From JBCDGZ01 sp038750655 (lineage in GTDB: Bacteria > Bacteroidota > Bacteroidia > Chitinophagales > Saprospiraceae), in contig JBCDGZ010000011.1 of the NCBI GenBank assembly GCA_038750655.1, positions 1 to 64,000 of the forward strand: a stretch of 64,000 nt of DNA, written 5' to 3'. The translations under genes were made by a program, and so were the position numbers. This document shows positions 53,040 through 62,500 of the stretch, piece by piece. Numbering within the stretch: position 1 is the first letter of the stretch; each line of letters starts with the position of its first letter. The notes beneath the pieces are model-generated. The model was not told the origin of the DNA and did no database searches. It saw nothing but the letters and a program-made list of their open reading frames with translations.

Positions 53040-53468
53040 CTAAGGATGGGCGGCGACCCAAACCGCGCCGTCTTCGAAAAATTCTTTCTTCCAGATCGGA
53101 ACCGTCTCCTTCAAGGTATCAATGGCGTACTGGCAGGCCTCAAAGGCCGCCTTCCGGTGGGGCGTCGCCACCGCAATGGCTACGGCGATCTCGCCAATGC
53201 CCAGGGTGCCAACGCGGTGGTGTACAGCGACCTTATGCGCCGACCAGCGCTCCACGATCTGCTCGGCGATCTTCCGCATTTCCTGAATGGCCATCGGCCC
53301 GTAGGCTTCAAACTCCAAACGAATCACCTGTTTGCCGGCGGTCTGGTTGCGCACCGTACCGATGAATACTGCCGTACCGCCGCTGCCCGGGTCATTGACA
53401 AAGTCAATGCAAGCCTGCGTATCCAGCGGCTGCTCCAATAGTTGTATATCGATGCTTTTCATAGTCAT
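53040..53468 (-). CDS. moaE: Molybdopterin synthase large subunit MoaE
   Basis: A 142-residue protein (starting at ATG 53468; ATG 53462 possible). It is the catalytic large subunit that inserts sulfur from MoaD into cyclic pyranopterin monophosphate. Family motifs: GGTAVFIGTVRN, LEFEAYGPMA, HHRVGTLGIGEIAVAIAVATPHR and WKKEFFEDGAVWV. It begins just after the moaD stop, in the same direction, so the two subunits are made together. It ends a five-gene stretch on this strand. Confidence 0.93.
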   Translation of the reverse strand: MTMKSIDIQLLEQPLDTQACIDFVNDPGSGGTAVFIGTVRNQTAGKQVIRLEFEAYGPMAIQEMRKIAEQIVERWSAHKVAVHHRVGTLGIGEIAVAIAVATPHRKAAFEACQYAIDTLKETVPIWKKEFFEDGAVWVAAHP

Positions 53469-53472
53469 AAAA

Positions 53473-53715
53473 TCAACCTCCACTAACCGGAGGAATAAGG
53501 GCCACTTCGTCTTGCTGTTGGAGCGGCAACTGATCGTCGGCGTAGGCGCTATTGACGGCGATGGCCAGCGCGCGCAGGTCCTCGAAGGCGGGATATTTTT
53601 CCAACAGCAACTGCTTGAGCTGAGCTACCGTAGCCGCCTCCGGCAATTGCAGCTGTAGCTGGTTGCTACCCAGGATGTCCTTGGCAATTCCGAACGCCAA
53701 AATATTAATTTCCAT
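53473..53715 (-). CDS. moaD: Molybdopterin synthase sulfur carrier MoaD
   Basis: An 80-residue ubiquitin-like sulfur carrier, ending in the required Gly-Gly (IPPVSGG). Its C-terminus is adenylated and thiolated by MoeB, which is not in the window. Starts with MEINILAFGIAKD at ATG 53715 (a TTG three codons upstream is less likely). Directly upstream of moaE. Confidence 0.92.
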   Translation of the reverse strand: MEINILAFGIAKDILGSNQLQLQLPEAATVAQLKQLLLEKYPAFEDLRALAIAVNSAYADDQLPLQQQDEVALIPPVSGG

Positions 53716-53749
53716 AGGGTGCAAGATAGGGAGAATTGCCTAATTCTGA

Positions 53750-54427
53750 TCACTCGATGTCCAGTAATGCTGCGACCTGCTCCATTCCTCCGATCTCATG
53801 GGCTGGCGGCGGCGGCAACACCTCCGAGGAGCGGCCAGCGCGGTTGACCCAGCAGGTCCTGAAGCCATACTGGCCCGCTCCTGCGATGTCCCACTGGTTG
53901 GAAGAGAAAAACAGCAGGTGCTCCGTTGGGCAGTCGAAATGGTCGGTCGCCAGTTGGTAGACCTGGGGGTGGGGTTTGTAGATACGGACGCTATCGGCGG
54001 AGAGGCAGTGGCCAATTAGGGGCGCCAAGCCCGCATGGCGAAGGCCGGCTTCCAGCATCTCCAGGGTGCCGTTGGAGAGGATGGCGGTGGGAATGCCGAC
54101 GCGCTGCAGCTGTTCCAGCATGGGGCGGACATCGGGGAAGCTGCTGGCTTGCCGGTAGAGAGGCATTAGGAGTTCAAAGAGGCGGGGGTTGCTCAGCCCC
54201 AGGCGGTTCATACCGAATTGGAGGGCCTCTTCGGTCACTTTATCAAAGGGGCGGTAGGCCTGCATGAGGCTGCGCAGCCAGGTATATTCCAGCTGTTTTT
54301 GCCGCCAGATGTCGAGCAGGGCCTCGCCCTGGCCTTCGGCGGCGGCGGCGATTTGTTCGAGGGGGATGGTGAGTTGGAATAGGGTGCCGAAGGCATCGAA
54401 GATACAGGCTTGGGGGCGCGGGTTCAT
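53750..54427 (-). CDS. Haloacid dehalogenase type II-like hydrolase
   Basis: A 225-residue HAD hydrolase. The nucleophile is D11 in FDAFGTLF; motif 2 is LSNGT, and motif 3/4 spans KPHPQVYQL and FFSSNQWDIAGAGQYGF. The NQWD and TCWVNR pattern is that of L-2-haloacid dehalogenases, so it may cleave short 2-haloacids or act on a related phosphate. Start at ATG 54427 is chosen because a longer frame would cross the opposite-strand nucleotidyltransferase gene. It is 34 bp from moaD; no functional link to cofactor synthesis is evident. Confidence 0.8.
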   Translation of the reverse strand: MNPRPQACIFDAFGTLFQLTIPLEQIAAAAEGQGEALLDIWRQKQLEYTWLRSLMQAYRPFDKVTEEALQFGMNRLGLSNPRLFELLMPLYRQASSFPDVRPMLEQLQRVGIPTAILSNGTLEMLEAGLRHAGLAPLIGHCLSADSVRIYKPHPQVYQLATDHFDCPTEHLLFFSSNQWDIAGAGQYGFRTCWVNRAGRSSEVLPPPPAHEIGGMEQVAALLDIE

Positions 54428-54518
54428 AGAGAATGTGTAATTTTGTACAGCGGGGCTGTTGGAGTGAAGAAGGAAGCAGGAAATTAAGCAAAAGGGACAG
54501 CTCCACAAAATACAATTG

Positions 54519-55121
54519 ATGATGGTGTCTGCAATCTTACTCGCGGCCGGGGAATCTCGTCGGATGGGGGAGGCCAATAAGCTGTTGTTGCCCTTTCGGG
54601 GAGCGCCGTTGATCCATTCGGTGGCCCGGGCGATTGAGGACTGTGGGGTAGGGGAATGGATTGCGGTGACGGGGCACGAGGCGGGAGCGGTGGCGGCGGC
54701 TCTGCAAGATTTTGATTTCAAGCTAGTCAACAACGTGCGCTACTCGACGGGGATGACCAGTAGTATTCAGGTGGGGGTGGCGGCGGCCTCTGCGCAGGCG
54801 AAGGGCTATATGATCTGTCTTTCTGACCTCCCGTACCTTACGGCCGAAGTCTTGGACCAATTGCTCAGGGCCTTCGAAGCCGGCTGGGAAAAGGACCCGA
54901 GGCTGATCGTCATTCCTACGCATCAGGGCCGCCGAGGGCATCCGCTTATTTTTTCCAAACATTACAAAAAGGCTCTGCTTGAGCATCGCAATAAAGAAGG
55001 TTGTAAAGGAGTTGTTGTAAGACATCCTTCCCACCATGTATTGGTGGAGGTCAACAGCGATGGCATCCTCAAAGATGTTGATCGACCAGACGAATACGAG
55101 GATTTATTGAGGAAAGATTAA
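54519..55121 (+). CDS. MocA-like nucleotidyltransferase (candidate molybdenum cofactor cytidylyltransferase)
   Basis: A 201-residue NTP transferase with the MobA/MocA signature LLAAGESRRMGEANK at residues 7-22 and metal-binding DLPYLT. MocA adds CMP to molybdopterin for xanthine-dehydrogenase-type enzymes. With moaA, moaC, MobA-like, moaE and moaD in the same window, that role is likely. It is divergent from the HAD gene. A second ATG at 54522 is possible. The enzyme that uses the cytidylated cofactor was not seen here. Confidence 0.8.
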   Translation: MMVSAILLAAGESRRMGEANKLLLPFRGAPLIHSVARAIEDCGVGEWIAVTGHEAGAVAAALQDFDFKLVNNVRYSTGMTSSIQVGVAAASAQAKGYMICLSDLPYLTAEVLDQLLRAFEAGWEKDPRLIVIPTHQGRRGHPLIFSKHYKKALLEHRNKEGCKGVVVRHPSHHVLVEVNSDGILKDVDRPDEYEDLLRKD

Positions 55122-55474
55122 AAATAGAAGGAAAGGGAAAAAATATTCTAGTGATATGTTGATTTTTAGTTATATTATACGTAAATAGCATACTGTTAGA
55201 AGAAATAAAATCTTTACAAGGATGGCAACTCTTCGGATCGCAGCCCTAACCAGATTTGACGAAGCTATGATTAACCCTTGAGCCAGCCCAACTCCCCCGT
55301 AAGGATTTCTAGACCACCATACATATAGGAGATAGTAACTAGCTTAACGACGTATTCCATTGAAATAGTAAATAGCGTTCACGCGTTATGTACTTATACT
55401 ATTGGAACATCTTTATTGATCATCTAAAACTGAGTAGATACAGTTTTTAGTAAATCATTGAATGATAGTATCGT
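55122..55474. other. Intergenic region, nothing recognised
   Basis: About 350 A/T-rich bases between the MocA-like and propeptide-like genes. No ORF over 30 codons, hairpin or promoter match was convincing. The next gene's start has no clear -7 box. Confidence 0.5.
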
Positions 55475-56413
55475 ATGAAAGTAAGTTTAGCTAATTTGAC
55501 TGTACTACTAGTGCTACTCGTCAACGTTGCAACTGCGCAATGTACCCGGTTATTAAAACAAACTATGGTCAAATATCCACTACAAGTGACGGTATTAAAC
55601 ACGGAATCAGAAGTATTATCTGATGCTGTTGTCTCCGTTAGACAAGGAGAGGAGCCTGCAAAGCCCCTGGCTTATGATGCTGCTCAATCTGTGTTTTACC
55701 CTACCACACCAGTACCACTTGGATATTACACGGTGTATATTTCCTGCGAGGGGTATCTCCCGCAAGCTATGGAGGTGCAAGGAGGCGAAGAGGCTATACA
55801 GTTGAAGCTGACCTTGCTTGCTGAAGAGGCTCCATCGCTTTCCGAGGAAGAGGAAGCTGCTAAATTGTACGCCTCCTCCTCAATCATTGGCATTTTACCT
55901 AAGGCTATTGTTGCTAATGACCGCCAAAAGCAAATGGAATACAACCGTTTGCTCACCACTTTAAAGCTGGAACCCAGCGTAGAAAGCAAGCACCAAGAAG
56001 TCCAACCACTACTGATTGAAGAGGAAGAATTCTACACACCCTCTGCCATTATTCATCAATATAAAAAGGCAGATGGAACAGACTTCGAAGAAATCAATAG
56101 TTCCGTTTTGGAGCAGCTGAGAAAACACGAGTTGATCGCCGCCGCAGGTCCTCTATTGAATGGGGCAGAAATACTGGGCCATCAACTTCTAGTCAATTTT
56201 ACCAACTCCACTCAAGATAAAGCCCTTGCATTACTAGCCAAGCATCACCTTAGGTTGGTTGGCGGGACTGCACAGCAGTATTACATTGCTGAGGCGACTT
56301 CCCAAATGGGTCGGGCTTTATTAGACATTAGAACCGAATTAATCGCATCAGGTTACTTTACAATGGTAGAACTGAATGTAGAGGGAACTACTCAGTACTA
56401 CGAAGAAAAATAG
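55475..56413 (+). CDS. Secreted protein resembling a free subtilase N-terminus/propeptide
   Basis: A 312-residue protein: signal peptide (about 1-22), carboxypeptidase-regulatory-like sandwich (about 35-115), acidic linker (SEEEEAAKL) and a C-terminal alpha/beta domain (about 215-300; HQLLVNFTNSTQDKALALL, then AKHHLRLVGG). The last domain has the outline of the subtilase propeptide, and it parallels residues 198-275 of the giant subtilase that begins 118 bp downstream (EILVGFQPGAPIAAVSQLLE). The sandwich likewise parallels the subtilase N-terminus. It could be a trans-acting chaperone or inhibitor for that protease (inference). Start at ATG 55475. Confidence 0.72.
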   Translation: MKVSLANLTVLLVLLVNVATAQCTRLLKQTMVKYPLQVTVLNTESEVLSDAVVSVRQGEEPAKPLAYDAAQSVFYPTTPVPLGYYTVYISCEGYLPQAMEVQGGEEAIQLKLTLLAEEAPSLSEEEEAAKLYASSSIIGILPKAIVANDRQKQMEYNRLLTTLKLEPSVESKHQEVQPLLIEEEEFYTPSAIIHQYKKADGTDFEEINSSVLEQLRKHELIAAAGPLLNGAEILGHQLLVNFTNSTQDKALALLAKHHLRLVGGTAQQYYIAEATSQMGRALLDIRTELIASGYFTMVELNVEGTTQYYEEK

Positions 56414-56511
56414 TATTACAGCTTTAGCAACAGGCTAAAATTTAAAAAATAAGGTACTGCTACTGACTTATTGACCGTCGGTAGCCTGATATTTTATTGC
56501 TCGTTTTGAAA

Positions 56512-56519
56512 TAACTTTT
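56512..56519 (+). promoter_or_regulatory. Possible -7 box before the giant subtilase
   Basis: TAACTTTT matches TAnnTTTG except at the last base and ends 12 bp before the ATG at 56532. If used, the leader would be only a few bases. Weak evidence. Confidence 0.3.
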
Positions 56520-56531
56520 AAACCCAAGGTA

Positions 56532-59500
56532 ATGGCAGATATTAAAAATCTGAAGCTCAATCTCAATATTGTAGACTACAACTTCCGTCTTGTCGAAAAC
56601 GCTCAAATTGAACTGGAAGAGCTTGAACGATTGGAATCTATTGTCGAAGAAACAAAAGTGGCCTATTCCGCTCCATTCGAGCGGACCTATGATGAGTTGA
56701 AAGACCAGCTGCTGCCGGACGGCAAGTACCGAATTAGGGTAAGCGCAGCGGGGCTAGAAACGCAGGAACGGATTATCACGATCCACAATCGGAAGGTTAA
56801 AGAGCGTTTTGTTCTTGGAGAGGAAGGCATGAAGTACTACCATGTGAATAATATGCGGATGCCAGTAGCAGAGGATAACAACACGCTTGTGATAAGATTG
56901 ATCAATGGCGTTAGTGAGGAGGAGGAGCGCAAATTGATGGCCAGTCTTGAGAAACGGTTTAAGATTGAAACCAGTCAATTGGATGAAGATCAAGAGGATC
57001 AAGGCTTTCGTCTGCTCCATTTGCCAGAAAAATTTACGGCTAAAAAGCGAGAAACGCTGCTCAAAAAACTGTACAAGGATAAGAAAATTGCTGATCACGG
57101 AATCGTTCTGCATCGGAATGAGGAGGAAGGCGGAATTGAATTTGTCAATAATGAAATCCTCGTAGGTTTCCAGCCCGGAGCGCCTATTGCTGCGGTGAGT
57201 CAACTGCTAGAAGAGATCGATGCAGAGATCGTGAGTACTTCTTTTAATGAAAACAACCTGTACCTGCTGCGTTTCCCGCTTGATATTGGCTACAACATCC
57301 TTGACTTTTGTAATAAATTAGATGATCACGAACTAGTGGCGTTTGCTCATCCTAATAGCGGGGGGAATTGCCAGTATTATCAGGTCAATCCAACGGATTA
57401 TCTGGTGCCGGAGCAGTGGCACCTCAACCTGGTTAATCTGCCTCAAGCCTGGAATGCCCTGGAAGCAGGCAATGATCCTGGGGTGAGCCAGGGCGATCCG
57501 AATGACATTTCGTTTGGCAGTGCTAAAATTGCTATCTGCGTTATTGACTCCGGCTTGCATTCGATAACTATTGGAGGCAACACTTTTTCAAAGCATCCGG
57601 ACCTGGCGGGTACGGTTACCGATGGACAGACGAAGATGATTGGTTGGTATGACTTTAATAATATGGTCGCCAACAATGACAATCCTCGCAGTGGTCATGG
57701 TATGGGCTGTGCAGGAGCCTCATCAGCCAATGGCAATAATGTGCCCAACAATGGCGCCGTCACCTACGGATTGACAGGAGCCGCCCCCAATACACGTACC
57801 ATTGGGGTGATGAATGGTAGCACTGCAGTGGCTTATGAGAATGCTTTTCGTTGGTCTGCGGGCTTCCGACTTTTACTCCCTGCAACGACGCCGCTGCCCC
57901 CGGCACAGAGCGCCGATATAATCAGTAATAGCTGGGGAAACAGCAGTGCTGCTATTCAAGCGGCCTGCATTCGAGCCTTCAATTTCCTAACGACCTTCGG
58001 ACGGGGAGGTAGAGGAACGTTGATCCTTTTTGCGGCCGGGAATGCCCAAGCTCCAGCCGCCGTTACACTCGTTAATCCACTAGCTGCTGATCCTCGTACT
58101 TTATGCATCGGTGCATCTTCATTGATGAATGATGGAATCACCGAGCGCTTTTCAGATTTCACCTGCTTTGGTGACGAAGTGGATGTTGTTGCACCTTCGC
58201 ACGATCAATACGCAGTCGGTAATTTTCGGCAAACTACCCACCAACCTCCCGCCAATTACGGAGCACTGAGCATGTCAGAACATCGAGGAGGGAACATCAA
58301 TAATTCTAGTATATCGTTTTCTCGCCTGAGCGTCACCTCGGTTGCTGCTTCTCCAACGGTGACTATGAGGAGTGTTTATACTTTTCAAAATGGCCAAACA
58401 GTTATCTTCACCCGTCCGGGAAATCCAGGCCATCGGGCCAGAACTATCGCCGCCGGAGGGGTCAATGTAGCTACCAGACAGTTGACCTTTACCGCCAATA
58501 TGGGCGCGCCTAACTTAGCATCAGGCTTTACCGTTATGCCCCTCAGTCGGCCGACCACCCTGGCTGCCAATGCCCTAGCCGGGGCCACCCAGCTCAGCCT
58601 GGTCAGCACGGTGGGATATGCACCTGGGCATGAGGTACTGATCGGTACGCCTGGTACAGCAGCTAGTGAGATACATCGGATCGTGAGTGTGAATAGTTTA
58701 ACCAACACCATCACCATCAATGCTGGCTTGGCGGGGCCCCACAATGCCATACCAGCGCCTGCTGCTCCCGTAAATATTGTTGATGAATTAAAGAGAATCG
58801 ATAAGGCCAATATGCCCGGTGGCGTGGGTCAAATGAGTACCACTCTGCAACAGGGTACAGCGGCTGGAACGCTGCAAATCCAAGTCAATGATGCCAACGG
58901 CTTTGTGAATGGGCAGCAGATTTTATTCCGTAATCCTGGTGATCCTAACCATCGGGTGCGGACAATCGCCACCGTTGATAGTGCTCAGTTTATTACCCTA
59001 CAAACCGCTGTCGGAGCTGCATTTGGCGCAGGAACAGTGATTCAGGGGATTACCAATCTCACCTTTGTACCAACCCTGACCCTCAACGCCAATCCTCCTG
59101 GTGGTGGAGTACCCAATAGTGTACTGCGGGTGTCGACCACTGTTGGCTTTGTCATGGGGCAGAATGTACTGATTGGAACGCCGGGGACGGCTGGTAGCGA
59201 AATTCGTCAGATCAATAATGTAAACCCTGCCACCAACGAAATCACCGTCGTCCCCGCTATTGCCAATGCGCATACGGTTGCTCCTGTCACTACCATTCAT
59301 GTTGTCGGCGGTGCTATACAAACGACTCTGGCAGCAGCTTCTCTTGCCGGAACCAACAACATTACTGTAGCGAGTACTGCTGGCTTTCAAGTAGGGCAAG
59401 CAGTAATCATCGGTACGGTAGGGGGAGGAACAGGCAACCCCGCCATTGCCGATCCGCAACGGTGCGACAAGCTGGTGATCGCCCATATCCCCAATGGCAA

Positions 59501-62500
59501 TACTCTGGTGTTGGCCACCTTCAAGGGAGCGGCGACCGTCTACCCACATGCGATGGGGGTAGCAGTAGTAGGTGGAGCAGCCAATTTCAGAACAACGATG
59601 GGAGGGACCTCTTTTGCAACACCACTAGTGGCGGGGATCACAGGGCTGGTCTTATCTGCCAACCCTCACCTCACCTGGATTGAAGTTAGAAGTATTCTTC
59701 GTTCGACAGCTAATCAATTGGACCTGACTTTTCCGGGCTTACCCTACGCAGGGAATGCTGGACTTGGTCGCCTGGCCATTGTCGTGAATGCTGCTGCGGG
59801 GCGGAATGCTAATGTTGGGATTTGGGAAGATATTAATGGGGTTGATACCCGACTACCCGGCGGGGCCGGCCCGAATGGGGCGGCTGGTGCTCCGGTACAT
59901 AACGAATTTTATGGCTATGGTCGGATCAACGCTCAAGCCGCGGTACAAGCCGCTTTCAACTATGATCATGATCAGCGGGATTTGATGATCCGCAATCATT
60001 TGCAGGATGATGGTAAGGTAGAAACCGATGTTGCCACGCTTCAAATCAAGAGCCCTGATATATGGATTCGGAATACGGCGCCCGGCGCAGATGCTGATCC
60101 CAGCTACGGTAGCCCAACTGATCCTTTTACCCCCGGAGGATTCAACCAGGACGGACCGCATCAAAAGCCCGTTAGAGACGGCAACCGCTGGATTTACGCC
60201 CGAGTGAGCAATAGAGGAAATACGCTGCGGAGTCTGGACGCCTGGGTACGGTTCTACGTTGCTGTAACTTCTGGAGATGAAGATTTTATCTATCCACAAC
60301 AATGGGCCGAAGCCCTCCCCATCGGAAACATTACCAATACCAGTCATCTCTATTTTATCGGCAGTGTGCCTATATTTGGTACCGCTGCCGGAGCCACGGT
60401 CGCTGCCGTACAGCCTCCAGGTATACCTGCGCTGCCGCTAACCCCAGGCACCAATAATCATCGTTTCATTGGTCCGGGTGCTTTTTATACGGCACAGATG
60501 CAGTGGAATCGGGCCAATATCCCCACTTTGCCTTTTCCTCATCCTGCGGTTCGGCTAGTGCAGCCAACAGTAGCGGGAGATATGACAATCAATGTGTCCA
60601 ACACACACGGATTTTTTGCTGGGCAGGTGGTCTTATTCGGCGTGCCCGGCTCGGCTAATCACCGTCAGCGGACGGTTCAGAGCAAAACGGACTTCACCCT
60701 TACCTTTACGGCCTCCGTAGGTGCTGCCTTTGCCGTACCCGTACCACCTGCGGCTCCTCAGGAAATCATCGGCCTCTCAGCCACCCAAGTCAACATCGCC
60801 ACCGCGGCAGTCGCCGCCGCTACGACCATAGAAGTGGCAACCTCATACGGCTTCATCAACGACCGCTACATCCTTATCGGAGCAGCGGGCAGCGCCAATA
60901 GCGAACTCTGTCGCATCGTTTCCATCAGCCGCCCCGCCGCGGGCAATCACGTCTTGACCATCACCCCGGCGCTCTCCAATGGCCACGGGGCGGGTCAGCC
61001 GATCACGCAGCTGCAAGGGAAGGTAGAGATCTACCTACTGGCCGAGGTATCGCCCCACGATGGCCTACTCGCTGGTGATCGTCCGGCGAATAATAATAAC
61101 ATCAGCTATCGCAAAATATCGCTGGTGCCGGAGGTTTTGTTTTTGGACAGCACCGGAGCTAGCCCGCTGCCGAAGAAAATTCAAGTCAATACCAACGGTA
61201 ATAATGTAAATGTTCCTTTCCGTCTTCAGGTGCGCGATTCTGAGAATTTTAATGTCGAGGATGTTTTTATTGAAGTTATTCGGCAGCAAGCCAATCCTGC
61301 GAACAATGAAGTGGTGACTTTCAAATATTATCCTGCGGCCGGAGGCAACCCTGCGGCTTGGAAACTCGACGATGCCGTGCAGACCTGGTTGGTACTGAAT
61401 GCTCCCGTCGATGAAGCGGCGGTAGCTGTCCTGACGGGGGCCAATGATGATGTACGCTTCAACGGAGATTTTGATATTACCAATGCCCACACGGGTATTC
61501 AAATCAACGTGACGGTCAAAGGGACTTACAGCCCCAGCGGTGCTGCCGTTCCGTTCAGCCATACCGAAACCTGCGATATTACGGTCTTTACGGTCGCTAA
61601 CCTTCCTGGTGGCGGTGCAGCCGCTATCCAGAATGGTACGGGCACTCAGGTCCTGGCGGGTACTCAGCGGATGCACGTATTTGCCGATATGGCCAACCTG
61701 GAGCAAACGCAGGCCCAAGCCTATGGCATTGTCAACAGCGAGCGCTTCCGCTTGACTAGTAACTTTACAACGGCAAGCAATCCAGGGGTGAACGTTCGGG
61801 CATTTGCCGTCTTGGACAGCCTGGTATTTATGCAACGCAATCTAACGGATAACACTATTAATCTTGTCCTCCGTCCGATTCGGCAGGCCCAGATTGGCTT
61901 TACAAGAGTCAAATATTTTATTTACCGAGGGCTACAAGAAGCCGATTTTGTCAGCGCCGGTAATCCACTAGAGGCTCGGGCTTCGACCGGGTCCCCTGTC
62001 GGTGATTTTCTAGATTCGCTGCATGCCGTTCAGGCTATTCGTGCTCCGGGAGTCAATCTGCCTTTGACGGCTTTAGGTTGGGACCCTGCCAATCAGCCCG
62101 CCAATGATTTACTGGATCATTATTTTTACAATTCCAATCCAGCGGTACAGCTACCCGTAGTGAAAAAAGGAATGACCTTGGGTAAATTCAATAATCCGAC
62201 TGCGGCAGATGAATTTGGATTTGAGATTATTCTCGCAGAAAATTATTATCCCTTAAGTCTCTCCAATATCAGAGCCAAGGAATTTATCCTCGATGTATCT
62301 GCCATTACCAATGCAGATGAAAAACGCTGGAAGCGGGAAGACATCCTTAACTACGTTGATCCGGCGGCCTATTTTGGTATGCATTTCTATACCAACGTAG
62401 AAATTCCCGACCCGGCAAATGTTGACCCCAATGTCATTCAAACTCTGAGAAGAAGTGGAACGAACATTTACACTGATATTGTCAGTAAGTTCTTTACGAA

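Noticed and set aside
54430..54733. N-terminal extension of the HAD hydrolase
   Set aside because: It runs through the opposite-strand nucleotidyltransferase gene, and the HAD nucleophile motif begins right after ATG 54427.
58385..61835. Minus-strand ORFs within the giant subtilase
   Set aside because: They are shadows of the long plus-strand frame, which carries the catalytic motifs and repeats in a single frame.
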